Numbered from the stretch's first letter, positions 27,532 through 38,400 are shown. The stretch is 64,000 bases of DNA from Paracoccus sanguinis (GCF_900106665.1 NZ_FNNA01000001.1:806001-870000); one strand, 5' to 3'. Notes: generated by a model not told the origin, from the letters alone. Numbers and translations are program-made.

Positions 27532-28466
27532 TCCTCCTTGAGCGGGCGGGCGAGCAGCAGCTCCATCGCCTGTTTAACGTCGATCCGGCCCCCGGCAAGC
27601 CCGGCGACCAGCGCCGAGATCGGCATCTCGATCCCCTGCGCCGCGGCCAGCCGGGTGACGGCGCGGGCGGTGGCCGCGCCCTCGACCGTCACGGCGGCGC
27701 CGAAGGCCGCCCCCTGCCCCAGCGCCTGGCCATAGCGGAAGTTGCGCGACTGGGCCGAGGTCGCGGTCAGGATCAGGTCGCCCAAGCCCGAAAGCCCGGC
27801 GAGCGTCTCGGGCTCGGCGCCCTGCGCTGCGGCAAAGCGGGCCATCTCGGCAAAGCCGCGGGTGACGATGGCGGCCCGCGCGCTGTCCCCCAGCCCCGCG
27901 CCGATGGCCGCGCCCGCGGCGATGGCGATGACGTTCTTGAGCGCCCCGCCCAGTTCCGCGCCCACCACGTCGGTCGTGCGGTAAAGCCGCAGCGCCGGGG
28001 TCGAGAGCTGGTGCTGCAGCGCGTGCCCCGCCTCGGCATCGGCACAGGCGAGCGTCAGCGCGGTCGGCAGGCCGCGGGCGATGTCGGCGGCGAAGCTCGG
28101 CCCGGTCAGCACCGCGACCGTCGCCGCGGGGCAGGCCGCGGCCAGCATCCCGGCCGGCGAGCGCCCGGTGGCGAGGTCGATGCCCTTGGCGCAGGCGACC
28201 AGCGCCCGCCCCTCCAGCGCCCCCGCGTGGGTCTCGAGGAACCCGCCGAGCGCCTGCGCGGGAATGGCGATCAGCAGCACCTCGGCCCGCGCCTCCGCGA
28301 GCCGTTCGGTCACGGTGACGGCGGTGGGCAGGGTCACGCCGGGCAACAGCGGGTTCTCGCCCGTCCAGCCGATCCGTCGCCCCCACAGCACCACCGGCCC
28401 CTTGGCCGCCAGCGCGACGGCGAGCGCGGTGCCGAAGGCGCCGGCGCCGAGGACCGCGACGCTCAT
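27528..28466 (-). CDS. gpsA: Glycerol-3-phosphate dehydrogenase [NAD(P)+]
   Basis: A 312-residue enzyme that reduces dihydroxyacetone phosphate for phospholipid synthesis. The N-terminal nucleotide-binding motif is [18 protein letters not shown]. The catalytic and substrate region includes [28 protein letters not shown] and [21 protein letters not shown] with the catalytic Lys. [14 protein letters not shown] confirms the family. It overlaps tsaD upstream by 4 bases and the YciI gene downstream. Confidence 0.96.
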   Translation of the reverse strand: MSVAVLGAGAFGTALAVALAAKGPVVLWGRRIGWTGENPLLPGVTLPTAVTVTERLAEARAEVLLIAIPAQALGGFLETHAGALEGRALVACAKGIDLATGRSPAGMLAAACPAATVAVLTGPSFAADIARGLPTALTLACADAEAGHALQHQLSTPALRLYRTTDVVGAELGGALKNVIAIAAGAAIGAGLGDSARAAIVTRGFAEMARFAAAQGAEPETLAGLSGLGDLILTATSAQSRNFRYGQALGQGAAFGAAVTVEGAATARAVTRLAAAQGIEMPISALVAGLAGGRIDVKQAMELLLARPLKEE

Positions 28467-29560
28467 GCCTTGGCCCCCCGCTTGCCCGCGCCCAGCATCG
28501 GCGCGGCGCGCCCGTCGAGCGGCCAGCGCGGGCGCGCCGAAAGCTCCATCCCGTCGCGGTGGCCGAGGCGGAAGCGTTCGATCCCCGCCCAGGCGATCAT
28601 CGCCGCGTTGTCGGTGCAGAGCGCCAGCGGCGGGGCGAGGAACCGCACCCCGGCGCTGTCCGCCACCGCCTCGAGCGCCGCGCGGATGGTGCGGTTGGCA
28701 GCAACGCCCCCGGCCACGGCGAGGACCGGCACCGGGGAGGTGGCGAGCGCCCGGCGGGTCTTTTCCGCCAGCACCTCGGCCACCGCGGCCTGAAACCCCG
28801 CGCAGATGTCGGCCCGCACCCCGGCGCGCAGCCCGCCGTCGCGGGCCACCGCCTCGTCCCGGGCGCGCAGCACGGCGGTCTTGAGGCCCGAAAAGCTCAT
28901 GTCGCAGCCCGGTCGGTCGAGCAGCGGGCGGGGCAGCGGAATGGCGCGGGGGTCGCCCGCGGCGGCCTCGGCCTCGACCGCCGGGCCGCCGGGCTGCGGC
29001 AGGCCGAGGAGCTTGGCCACCTTGTCAAAGGCCTCGCCCGGCGCATCGTCGATGGTGCCGCCAAGGCGGGTGAAGTCCTCGGGCCCCTCGACCCGCAGGA
29101 ACTGGCAATGCCCGCCCGAGACGAGCAGCATGAGGTAGGGAAACCCGATCCCGTCGGTCAGCCGCGGGGTCAGCGCGTGCCCGGCGAGGTGGTTGACCCC
29201 CACCAGCGGCAGCCCGGTCCCGGCCGAGATCCCCTTCGCGAGCATCACCCCCGCCATGACCCCGCCGATCAGCCCCGGCCCGGCGGTGACGGCGATGGCG
29301 TCGAGATCGCCAAGGCCCACCCTCGCCTCGGCCAGCGCCTGCTCGACGGCGAGGTCGAGCCGTTCGGCATGGGCGCGGGCGGCGATCTCGGGGACGACTC
29401 CGCCAAAGGCCGCGTGCAGCGTCTCTTGCCCCGCCACGACCGAGGACAGGATGCGCGGCGCGGCGCCCCCGTCGTCCCGGCCTGCGGCATCGTCCAGCCG
29501 CACCACGGCGGCGGCGGTGTCGTCGCAACTGCTCTCGATCCCCAGCACGGTCAGCGTCAT
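28463..29560 (-). CDS. tsaD: tRNA N6-adenosine threonylcarbamoyltransferase TsaD
   Basis: A 365-residue ASKHA-fold enzyme that finishes the t6A37 modification of ANN-decoding tRNAs. [14 protein letters not shown] starts the fold, [15 protein letters not shown] follows, and the metal-binding pair lies in [25 protein letters not shown] and [15 protein letters not shown] are nucleotide-site segments. The ATG of [11 protein letters not shown] at 29560 is chosen; the frame continues upstream without conserved sequence. It heads the tsaD-gpsA-YciI-EVE-DUF1761 operon and is divergent from hemD. Confidence 0.96.
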   Translation of the reverse strand: MTLTVLGIESSCDDTAAAVVRLDDAAGRDDGGAAPRILSSVVAGQETLHAAFGGVVPEIAARAHAERLDLAVEQALAEARVGLGDLDAIAVTAGPGLIGGVMAGVMLAKGISAGTGLPLVGVNHLAGHALTPRLTDGIGFPYLMLLVSGGHCQFLRVEGPEDFTRLGGTIDDAPGEAFDKVAKLLGLPQPGGPAVEAEAAAGDPRAIPLPRPLLDRPGCDMSFSGLKTAVLRARDEAVARDGGLRAGVRADICAGFQAAVAEVLAEKTRRALATSPVPVLAVAGGVAANRTIRAALEAVADSAGVRFLAPPLALCTDNAAMIAWAGIERFRLGHRDGMELSARPRWPLDGRAAPMLGAGKRGAKA

Positions 29561-29620
29561 GGTTGAAATCACGGGTTGGGACGGCCTATCCCCGCCTAGC
29601 ACCGGTCCCCGGGAAACGCC

Positions 29621-30331
29621 ATGCAGCCGCCCTTGCCCCCCGTCGTCCTCATCACCCGCCCCGCCCCCGCGGCGCGGCGCTTCGCGGACCAGATCGCCGA
29701 CCTCGGCCTGGCCACGGTGATCGCCCCGCTGATGCGGATCGTCCCCGTCCCCCACGACAGCGCCGCGGTCGCGGCGGCCGAGGGGCTGGTCCTGACCTCC
29801 GAGAACGCCGTCCCCCACGCCGGGCCGGGCCGCGGGCGCCCGGCGATCTGCGTCGGCCCGCGCACGGCCGAGCTGGCCCGCGCGGCGGGCTTTGCGGTGA
29901 CGCAGGGGCCGGGCGATGCGGCGGGGATGATGCCGCTGCTCACCGGGCTCGGCCCCGGCTGGGTGCACCTGCGCGGGGTGCGCGTCGCGGCCGAGCTGCC
30001 GGTGCCGGGGATCGTCGTCTATGACCAGCAGGCGCTGCCCTTGCCGGAGGAGGCCGCCGCCCTGCTCAAGCGTCCGGCGCCGGTGATCCTGCCGCTCTTC
30101 TCGCCCCGCGCGGCGGCGCTCGCGGCTGCGGCCGTGGCCGCCGTCGGGCCGGCCGCGCCGCTGTGGCTCGCCCCGATCAGCGCCGCCGCCGACGCGGCCT
30201 GGGATCGGGCGTGGACGGGCCCCGCCCCCGCGACGCTGCGTCGCGCCGTGGCGCCCTCGCCCGACGCGCCCGGCATCCGCTGCGTCATCCGCGCGCTCAC
30301 CCGCGGAACAGAGCCGCCCGGCGCGGGTTGA
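29621..30331 (+). CDS. hemD: Uroporphyrinogen-III synthase
   Basis: A 236-residue tetrapyrrole enzyme that closes the ring to uroporphyrinogen III. The family is poorly conserved, but the bilobal pattern is present: [17 protein letters not shown] at the start, [26 protein letters not shown] and, in the second lobe, [15 protein letters not shown]. Position supports it strongly, since hemD lies between tsaD and the mitofilin-like/hemY pair in many alphaproteobacteria. It is transcribed away from tsaD. Confidence 0.87.
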   Translation: MQPPLPPVVLITRPAPAARRFADQIADLGLATVIAPLMRIVPVPHDSAAVAAAEGLVLTSENAVPHAGPGRGRPAICVGPRTAELARAAGFAVTQGPGDAAGMMPLLTGLGPGWVHLRGVRVAAELPVPGIVVYDQQALPLPEEAAALLKRPAPVILPLFSPRAAALAAAAVAAVGPAAPLWLAPISAAADAAWDRAWTGPAPATLRRAVAPSPDAPGIRCVIRALTRGTEPPGAG

Positions 30332-30450
30332 GCCGCACGGCGCTGCTCTCTACTGTGACGCCACCCGCGCGGTTCGTGCGCGGGCCGAACCGCCAAATCA
30401 CGACGCCGGGGACGACGCCCCGCCCGTCCGCCGCAAGGGATCGCCGCGCC

Positions 30451-32565
30451 ATGACCGACCGCAAGGATACCGCGAAACCCGGCAAGACGCCCGCCGGCCA
30501 GCCCGCCGCCGGCACCAAGGCCGCCGCGCCGGGCAGCGTGGTGGACCTGCGCGAGGCGCCGCCGGTCGAGCGGGCCGGGCCGGGCATGGCGAAATCGGGC
30601 GAGCCGGCCCCGTCGGTCGAGTCGTCGCTGGTCGGCACCGGCGGCGTGGCGGGTATGGCCCCGCGCGATGCGGCGGCCTCGGGTCGTGCCGACGCTGAGG
30701 CGCCCGTGGGCAAGATGGGGGTCGGGGCTGCGGGCGCGGCCGACAAGCCGTTGAAGGCAGGGGCCGATGCGTCGCCGGCCTCGGTGCGCGCCGAAAGCCC
30801 CACGATCACCCGCGACACCACGCCCGGCAAACCTGCCGAGTCCACGCCGAAAACCTCCGCGGACCGCCCGGCGCCCGACGCTCCCAAGTCCGACGCCGCC
30901 ATTCCCCCGCGCGCCAGCACCGAAGGCACCACCCGCTCCTCGGTCCCGCCCACCTTCAACGAGTCGCGCAGCCCGGCCCCGGCGCCGGCCCACACTCCGG
31001 CCCCGGCCAAACCCGCCCCCGCCCCCCGGCGCGGCGGCTTCGCGCCGCTGTTCCTCGGCGGCGTCGTCGCCGCGGGGCTCGGCGCCGGGGCCGCGTGGTG
31101 GGCGATCCCGCGCCTGCCCGCCGCGTGGCAGCCTGCGCCCGCGCCCGCCGCGGCACCCGAGATCGACACCGCGGCGCTCGCCGAACAGGCCGCCGCCGCC
31201 GCCCGCGCCGAGATCGACAGCCGCGCCGCGGCGATCGAGACCCGCGCCGCCGAAGCCGCCCAGCAGGCCGCCACAAGCGCCGCCGAGGCCGCCAGCCGCG
31301 CGGCCGGTGCCAGCCTCGTCCCGGACCGCGAGGCGCTGCTGACCGAGGCGCGGCAGGCCGGCTCGGACGCCGCCGCCAAGCTGATTGCCGAGGCCCCCGC
31401 CACGCCCCAGCCCGACGGCGCGATCCAGTCCACGCTGGCCGCGCAGGCCCAGGAGCTCGCCGCGCTCGACACGCGGCTGCGCGAGCTGGCATCCGCCCAG
31501 CCCGGCGACCTCGACGCGCTGCGCCAGCAGGTCGAGACGCTGGCCGCGCGCGAGCCCGTCGATCTCGCCCCGCTGCGCCAGCAGGTCGAGGACCTCGCCG
31601 CCCGCCCGCCGGTGGATCTGGAGCCCCTGCGACAGGAGGTGCAGGCGCTCGCCGCCCGCCCGACCGTGGATCAGGCGACCGCCGACCGGCTCGAACAGCT
31701 CGCCGCTGACGCCGAGGCCGCGACGGCGCGCATCAACCAGGCCGCCGACGAAGCCGAGGCGCGGCTGGCCGAGGCCGAGGCCCGTGCCGCCGACCTGCGC
31801 GCCGCCGCCGACGAGGCCGCCCGCCGCGCCCGCACCGCCGCCGCGGCAAGCGCGCTCGGCACCGCGATCCAGACCGGCGCCCCGCGCGAGGCGGCGCTGG
31901 CCCAGTTGCAGGAGGCCGGCGTGACCCCGCCCCCCGCGCTGACCGTCGAGGTGCCGACGCTCGAGGCGCTCGCCGCCGAGTTCCCGCCCGCCGCCCGCGC
32001 CGCGCTGCGCGCCGAATTGCGCAGCGATGCGGCCTCGGGCCGCGGCAGCGCCATCGGCAACTTCCTGCGCGCCCAGACCGGGGCGCGCTCGGTCACCCCG
32101 CACGAGGGGTCGGACGCCGACGCGGTGCTGTCGCGCGCCGGCGCGGCCGTCGACCGCGGCGACATTGCCGCGGCGCTCAAGGAACTTGAGGCGCTGCCCG
32201 CCCCGGCCCGCCCGGCGATGGAGCCGTGGATCGCCCGCGCCCGCGCCCACGCCGACGCCACCGCGGCGATCGGTGCGCTGACCTCCCCCTCGACGCCTGA
32301 GCCGGCGGGGGATGCTGCGGCGCCTGTCGCGCCTGCGCCGACACAGGCCGCGCCGGCGGCGGAGCCGGCACCTGCCGCTCCGGCGACCGAACCCACCAAT
32401 CCCGCGCCCGCGGCCGAGCCTGCTTCTGCCACCGCCCCGGTGGACGCCATCTCGGTCGGCCGCCCGGCGGCGGTCGAGGCCGCGGCGCCGTCTGCGGTCG
32501 CGCCGCCGGCCGACGTGCCGCCGCCGGTCGCTACCCCCTCCCCTGCCGCAACCCCGTCGAATTGA
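30451..32565 (+). CDS. Mitofilin-like (COG4223) inner membrane protein
   Basis: 704 residues. The first ~190 are low-complexity and Ala/Pro/Thr-rich. One membrane helix follows at ~197-219 (FAPLFLGGVVAAGLGAGAA), then a long Ala/Glu/Arg-rich coiled coil (residues ~230-470) and a C-terminal helical domain with EFPPAARAALRAEL. An Ala/Pro tail ends the protein. This is the bacterial mitofilin family found between hemD and hemY, thought to organise the inner membrane. The start MTDRKDTAKPG at 30451 follows AAGGGA. Confidence 0.85.
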   Translation: MTDRKDTAKPGKTPAGQPAAGTKAAAPGSVVDLREAPPVERAGPGMAKSGEPAPSVESSLVGTGGVAGMAPRDAAASGRADAEAPVGKMGVGAAGAADKPLKAGADASPASVRAESPTITRDTTPGKPAESTPKTSADRPAPDAPKSDAAIPPRASTEGTTRSSVPPTFNESRSPAPAPAHTPAPAKPAPAPRRGGFAPLFLGGVVAAGLGAGAAWWAIPRLPAAWQPAPAPAAAPEIDTAALAEQAAAAARAEIDSRAAAIETRAAEAAQQAATSAAEAASRAAGASLVPDREALLTEARQAGSDAAAKLIAEAPATPQPDGAIQSTLAAQAQELAALDTRLRELASAQPGDLDALRQQVETLAAREPVDLAPLRQQVEDLAARPPVDLEPLRQEVQALAARPTVDQATADRLEQLAADAEAATARINQAADEAEARLAEAEARAADLRAAADEAARRARTAAAASALGTAIQTGAPREAALAQLQEAGVTPPPALTVEVPTLEALAAEFPPAARAALRAELRSDAASGRGSAIGNFLRAQTGARSVTPHEGSDADAVLSRAGAAVDRGDIAAALKELEALPAPARPAMEPWIARARAHADATAAIGALTSPSTPEPAGDAAAPVAPAPTQAAPAAEPAPAAPATEPTNPAPAAEPASATAPVDAISVGRPAAVEAAAPSAVAPPADVPPPVATPSPAATPSN

Positions 32566-32575
32566 GGTCCGCCCG

Positions 32576-34456
32576 ATGCTGCTCACGCTTCTGAAGGTCA
32601 CGTTCTTCTTCGGCGTCGTCCTCGCGGCGGCGCTGGGGGCGATGCACCTTGCGCAGACCGGGCACCCGCTGGTGCTGCAGTTCAACGGTGTCGAATACAC
32701 CTTCGGCCCGGTGCAGGCCGCGGTGGCGGCGATCCTGTTCATCCTCGCCAGCTGGGTGATCGTCCAGCTTCTGCGGCTGGCGCTCGCGTTCATCCGCTTC
32801 CTCGCCGGCGACCGCACCGCCATCGACCGCTATTTTGACCGCTCGCGCGAGCGGAAGGGGTATCAGGCGCTGGCCGAGGGGATGCTCGCCGTCGCCTCGG
32901 GCGAGGGGCGGCTGGCGCAGGACCAGGCGTCGAAGGCCGCGAAATACCTCGACCAGCCGCATCTGACCAACCTGCTCGCCGCGCAGGCGGCCGAGACCGC
33001 GGGCGATGCCCGCCGCGCCGAAGAGGTCTACCGCGAGATGCTGGCCGACGCCCGGACCCGCTTCGTCGGCATCCGCGGGCTCATGCAGCAGAAGCTGGCC
33101 ATGGGCGAGACCGACACCGCCCTGCGGTTGGCGGAAAAGGCCTATGCGCTGAAGCCCGCGCACACCGACCTGCAGAACACCCTGCTGACGCTCCAGACCC
33201 GCGAGCACGACTGGAAGGGCGCCCGCCAGACGCTGCGCGACAAGCGCAAGCAGGGCACCCTGCCGCAGGACGTCCACCTGCGCCGCGACGCCGTGCTGGC
33301 GCTGCAGGAGGCGTCCGAGGTGCTGGCGCACGGCAACTCGATCAGCGCCCGCGAGGCGGCGATCAGCGCCAACCGCGCCTCGCCCGACCTCGTGCCGGCG
33401 GCGGTGCTGGCGGCGCGCAGCTACCTCGCGCAGAAGGACACCCGCAACGCGAGCCGCCTGCTGCAGAAGGCGTGGGAGGCGCAGCCGCACCCGGCGCTCG
33501 CCGCGGTCTATGCCGAGATCGTGCCGGACGAGACCCCGGCCCAGCGGCTGCGGCGGTTCGACGACCTGCTGCGCCACAAGCCCGACCACCCCGAGACGCG
33601 GATGCTGCGCGCCGAGCTGGCGCTCGCGGCCGAGGATTTCCCCGCCGCCCGCCGGGCGCTCGGCGATCTGGCCGAGACGCAGCCGACGACGCGCTCGCTG
33701 GCGATCCGCGCGGCGGTCGAGCGGGGCGAGGGCTCTGACGACAGCGTCGTGCGCGGCTGGCTGGCGCGGGCCATGAACGCGAGCCGCGGGCCGCAGTGGG
33801 TCTGCGACAACTGCCACAACGTGATGGCCGACTGGGCGCCGGTCTGCGACAGCTGCCACGGGTTCGACACGCTGAGCTGGCGCGAGCCGCCGGTGGCGGC
33901 GCGGATGGCGGGGGCGAGCAATGGCGTCGAGATGCTGCCACTGATCGTCGGCCGCCCGGCCGGGTCCGAGGCGCACGTCGACCAGAGCTTCACCGAGGCC
34001 GACGCCTACGCCGAGGGCACCGACGCGCCTCGCCACTTGCCCGGACCGCGTCCCGCCGCCTCGGCGGCGCAACCGGTGAGCAACCCGGCACCCGCCAAGC
34101 GCCGCACGACGCGGACCGAGGTGCCGAGCGTCGCGCCGGGGATTGTCCCGCGCGAGTCGGACTATGCCCCCTCCTCGACCGTCACCGACCCCGAGCCGCT
34201 GCGCCTTGACCCCGCCGCGCGCCGGGGCGGCGAGACTGCGACCGTGGTCACCGTGACCGAGGTTTCGCCGCCGCCGGCCGTCGAGATCACCCCTCCGCCC
34301 GCCTCGGGAGGCGACCGGCTTATGGCGACCGATGCCGGCAAGACGCCTGTGGCGCCTCGCGCGGCCGCGCCGGCGCCGGTCGCGGATGACAGCGGCAACC
34401 CGCCCGTGCGCCCGGACGTCGAGCCGCCGCTCGCCGAGGCGACGGATTCGCGCTGA
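32576..34456 (+). CDS. hemY: HemY-like TPR membrane protein with C-terminal zinc ribbon
   Basis: 626 residues. Two N-terminal membrane helices (residues ~5-25 and ~42-66) and a TPR array follow the HemY_N family pattern (GDRTAIDRYFDRSRERKGYQ). After the TPR region are two CxxC pairs at residues 410-413 (CDNC) and 424-427 (CDSC), a rubredoxin/zinc-ribbon-like module. A ~180-residue Pro/Ala-rich tail ends the protein. HemY is genetically tied to heme synthesis, but its role is not settled. It starts 10 bases after the mitofilin-like gene. Confidence 0.88.
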   Translation: MLLTLLKVTFFFGVVLAAALGAMHLAQTGHPLVLQFNGVEYTFGPVQAAVAAILFILASWVIVQLLRLALAFIRFLAGDRTAIDRYFDRSRERKGYQALAEGMLAVASGEGRLAQDQASKAAKYLDQPHLTNLLAAQAAETAGDARRAEEVYREMLADARTRFVGIRGLMQQKLAMGETDTALRLAEKAYALKPAHTDLQNTLLTLQTREHDWKGARQTLRDKRKQGTLPQDVHLRRDAVLALQEASEVLAHGNSISAREAAISANRASPDLVPAAVLAARSYLAQKDTRNASRLLQKAWEAQPHPALAAVYAEIVPDETPAQRLRRFDDLLRHKPDHPETRMLRAELALAAEDFPAARRALGDLAETQPTTRSLAIRAAVERGEGSDDSVVRGWLARAMNASRGPQWVCDNCHNVMADWAPVCDSCHGFDTLSWREPPVAARMAGASNGVEMLPLIVGRPAGSEAHVDQSFTEADAYAEGTDAPRHLPGPRPAASAAQPVSNPAPAKRRTTRTEVPSVAPGIVPRESDYAPSSTVTDPEPLRLDPAARRGGETATVVTVTEVSPPPAVEITPPPASGGDRLMATDAGKTPVAPRAAAPAPVADDSGNPPVRPDVEPPLAEATDSR

Positions 34457-34499
34457 CCCCCTTTTCCCCCGCGCGGGAAGGTGCTAACCCGCGCGGCAC

Positions 34500-34575
34500 G
34501 CCGCAGTAGCTCAGCTGGTAGAGCACGTCATTCGTAATGATGGGGTCGGGGGTTCGAGTCCCTTCTGCGGCACCA
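34500..34575 (+). tRNA. tRNA-Thr (CGT anticodon)
   Basis: A 76-base cloverleaf with encoded CCA. The acceptor stem pairs GCCGCAG (34500-34506) with CTGCGGC (34565-34571). The D-arm (AGCTCAGCTGGTAGAGC) and the T-arm with GGTTCGAGTCC are standard. The anticodon loop TTCGTAA gives CGT at 34533-34535, reading ACG (threonine). The GC content of the DNA falls sharply immediately after its 3' end, which fits use of this gene as an island integration site. Confidence 0.96.
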
Positions 34576-34739
34576 AAATATTCTCATTTTATACACTTGA
34601 TCCGATGCTTTCTTGGATCGATCCGGTTTGTTACCTTATCAAACCTATCGTTTGCTGTCGTTTGCAGAACCTTGAGCGGTGTGGGCTTGGCACGATCAGT
34701 GCGCTCTACGTTAACCGGTTGCTCGGACGAACAGGAATC

Positions 34740-34990
34740 GAAGCGCTACAGCTTCCATGGCGAGGCCAATAACCTTGATCTGATGCGCCGTCTCCGTACG
34801 ATCGCCGGCGTCGGGACGATCACGACAATGGCTGTAAAGGCATTCGCGCCGGCCTAGACGCGTTCCCTCACGGAGGCACTTATCTGCTTGGCTGGGCCTC
34901 GCTTCGCGGCAGCATCTATCCGGCAGCGAACAGCCCCTCGGCGAACGTCGAAGGTAGCCCAGCGCTGCACCCAATGAAAATTCTCTGCGC
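34740..34990 (+). pseudogene. Decayed C-terminal fragment of an IS110/IS1111-type transposase
   Basis: Frame 1 reads MRRLRTIAGVGTITTMAVKAF (34782-34847), then stops at 34857. Frame 2 from 34883 reads SAWLGLASRQHLSGSEQPLG, and another frame near 34942 reads RTSKVAQR. In order, these match the IS110/IS1111 transposase C-terminus: an IPGVGPITA-like helix-hairpin-helix, then an AAWLGLxPRQxSSGGKxxLG block, then GRxSKxGxR. Several frameshifts and no intact ends: a dead remnant. Confidence 0.65.
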
Positions 34991-35311
34991 CGGGCGAACG
35001 CGCAACTGTCGCAGATAGGCATAGATCAGCTACCGGCCCCGGTCGCGGCTAGATCAACGACTAGTGTCACGTCAGTCACACTCAGGACAAAGTAGAAGAG
35101 CGTGAGGCCGCGCCCGCGGCTGAACTTCTGGTAAACTCTCAGTATAGGATCGGAGCGGTGGACGTGCTAAAGACGCTCTCCTATCAGCAGGTAAGGAATC
35201 AAGCGCAACCCCCTAGCAGTATGTCCTAGCAATCTGTGTCATAGTCTCGCACCCTCCCCTTCATCAAGTCCGAGAAGAAGCTGTCCGATAACGGGCCCGA
35301 TTCTCACGTTC

Positions 35312-35497
35312 CCAAAGGTTGCCATTTTGTTGAAGGTCACACAAAATACCGCCTACTCGACGGCTCACACCGGTCGGATCCCAGCGTTCAAGATTCGGGG
35401 TCAAGCGCGTTTCAAGAGCGATGCTATTGATCGATTGATCGACCAACAGAAGGCAGGGGTCGAGTGGAATGCCTTAGAGGACTTCTGCGATGTCTGA
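35312..35497 (+). pseudogene. Excisionase-type helix-turn-helix protein, partial or with unusual start
   Basis: The frame reads a short HTH domain, PKVAILLKVTQNTAY followed by HTGRIPAFKIRGQARF and DAIDRLIDQQKAG, and ends FCDV at a TGA at 35495-35497. This is the MerR/excisionase-like 'helix_turn_helix' pattern with its wing. No ATG or GTG exists in frame back to the stop at about 35189; TTG at 35327 has AAAGG 8 bases upstream but would remove most of helix 1. The stop overlaps the res start by 8 bases, so it was probably the first gene of the restriction operon. Confidence 0.6.
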
Positions 35498-38400
35498 GCA
35501 GTTCTTCGAAAAGCCGATCCTAAATTCCCCCTACGAATATCCGGGCCGCCATTGGGAACTGGATGCAGACGGCCAGCCAACGAATCGCATTATCGATACC
35601 AGGCGCCATTCCGACCTGATCACACCGGTCCCCAAGACGAAGAAGCAGCGGAAAAGCCAGAAGCAGGGCGCTCTTCTTCTGGGTGCTGATGACGATCTTT
35701 CGACGGCTGAGCTGGAATACAACCCTACCCCGATCATCAACGAGGTTCGGGGACATGTCGAAACGTGGCGCAATCTTCCCAACCCAGACCAGTGGCTCGT
35801 GACCCCGGAAACAGCCCGACTGTTGCAACATTGGCGACACCACAAATTCGAGGGGGTCCAGCCCTTCTTTTGCCAGATCGAAGCCGTCGAAACCTCGATC
35901 TGGTTGACCGAGGTCGCGCCGAAAATGGGGCCGCGCGTGGCCAAGTTCTGGGCGCACATCAAGGGGGCCAACGAGCAGGCCAATCCCGAACTGATGCGCC
36001 TTGCGTTGAAGCTTGCGACCGGGGCTGGCAAGACCACCGTCATGGCGATGCTGATCGCGTGGCAGACGGTTAACGCCGTGCGTCACCCAAACAGCAAGCA
36101 GTTCTCTAGCCGGTTCTTGATCGTTTCCCCTGGCATTACCATCCGCGACCGCTTGCGTGTCCTGTTGCCGAACGATCCCGAAAGCTACTACCGCTCGCGC
36201 GAAATCACGCCGCCCGACATGCTACGAGATATCCAGGCTGCGAAGATCGTCATTACCAACTATCACGCCTTCAAACTGCGTGAGAAACTGGTGATCGCAA
36301 AGGGAACCCGACAGGCTTTATAGGGCTGGCGGGGTGACAAGGTCCCGACGCTGGAGACCGAAGGAGAGATGATCCAGAGGGTTATGGGCGACCTGATGGG
36401 CCAGAAAAACATCGTCGTCCTGAACGACGAGGCGCATCATTGTTATCGCGAGCGGGTGAAGGACGCCGTTGGCGAGACAGAGGAAGATCTGAAGGGCGAC
36501 GAGAAAAGCGAGGCCAAGGAGAACAACGAGGCCGCCCGCATGTGGATTTCTGGTCTCGAAGCGGTCAAGCGGAAGCTCGGCATCAGCATCGTCTATGACC
36601 TGTCGGCAACGCCATTCTTCCTTCGCGGCTCAGGATACATCGAGGGCACCCTGTTTCCTTGGACGATGTCCGACTTCTCCCTGATGGACGCCATCGAATG
36701 CGGCATTGTGAAACTGCCGCGGGTGCCTATCGCCGACAATGTGCCAGGCGGCGATACGCCTAAGTTCCGCAACCTCTGGAATCATATCGGCAAGAAGCTC
36801 CCCAAGAAGGGACGTGCGGCAGGCAAGGCGCTCGATCCGTTCAGCCTACCGGTCGAACTGTTGACCGCCTTGGAAGCCTTGTACGGTCACTACGAAAAGA
36901 CATTCGAGCTCTGGCAAGACAAGAGGATCGGCGTTCCGCCGGTTTTTATAGTCGTCTGCAACAACACGGCGACGTCGGAACTGATCTACAAGTACATCTC
37001 AGGTTTTGACCGGGTCAGTGACGATGGCACCGAGACTACGCTTGAAAATGGGCGCCTTGCGCTTTTCCGGAACTATGATGACTTCGGCAACCGCATGCCG
37101 CGGCCGAACACTATCCTGATCGACAGCGCGCAGCTGGAAGCGGGCGAGGCACTCGACAAGGATTTCCGCGAGATGGCGGCTGTCGAGATCGAGCAATTCA
37201 AACGCGAGATGGTCGAGCGAACGGGCGACATAACGGCAGGCCAGAAGATCGACGAACCAACCCTCCTGCGCGAGGTCATGAACACCGTCGGCAAGAAGGG
37301 CCGCCTCGGTGAACAGATCCGCTGCGTGGTCTCGGTCTCCATGCTGACCGAAGGGTGGGACGCGAATACCGTCACCCACGTTCTTGGCGTCCGCGCCTTC
37401 GGCACGCAACTGCTGTGCGAACAGGTGATCGGAAGGGCTCTTCGGCGCCAGTCATACGAACTGAACGACGAGGGGCTCTTCAACGTCGAATACGCCGATG
37501 TTTTAGGCATCCCCTTCGACTTCACGGCGAAACCGGTGATCTCCCCCCCGGCGGCGCCGCGCGAAACAGTCCGCGTCCACGCTGTAAAACCAGAGCGCGA
37601 CGCACTGGAAATCACCTTCCCTCGCGTCGAGGGCTACCGTGTCGAACTGCCGGATGAACGGCTCGAGGCCAACTTCGGTCCCGACCACGTTCTGGAACTG
37701 ACCCCGCAGCTGCTTGGCCCTTCGACCACCACCAACCAAGGAATCATTGGTGAAGGTGTGGACCTTACGCTTGAGCATCTGGACGACATGCGCTCGTCCA
37801 CCATCCTGTTTCACCTGGCGCGGCACCTTCTCTACACCAAAGACCGCGACCCCGGAGAGGTACCGAAGCTGCACCTCTTTGGCCAGTTGAAGCGCATCAC
37901 CCGCCAGTGGCTCGACGGCGGCTACCTGAAATGCTCGGGGGGCACCTATCCCGCGCAGCTGATCTACAAGGAAATTGCCGATATGGCGGCCGAGCGGATC
38001 AAGGCGGCCATCACCGAAACGCTGAAGGGAGAGAACCAGATCAAGGCTATCCTCGACGCCTACAATCCCACCGGCACGACCGCCTTCGTCAACTTCACCA
38101 CGTCCAAGGCACTTCGCTGGCGGACCCGCCTGGACAAGTCCCATGTCAATTGGGTCGTTTGCGACAGCGAGTGGGAAGCGGAATTTGCTCGGGTGGCGGA
38201 AGGTCATCCCCGAGTACTGTCCTACGTCAAGAACCAGGGGCTCGGCCTCGAGGTGCCCTACCTCTCCGGCTCTACCCCGCGCAAATACCTGCCCGACTTC
38301 ATCGTCAAGGTCGATGACGGCCGCCGCACCGAGGACGGCAAGCCTGACCCGCTGAACATCATCGTCGAAATCAAGGGCTACCGCGGCGAGGATGCCAAAG

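Noticed and set aside
30019-32823. 934-codon Gly/Arg-rich frame opposite the mitofilin-like gene
   Set aside because: Low-complexity shadow of an Ala-rich coding sequence; no start signal or family resemblance.
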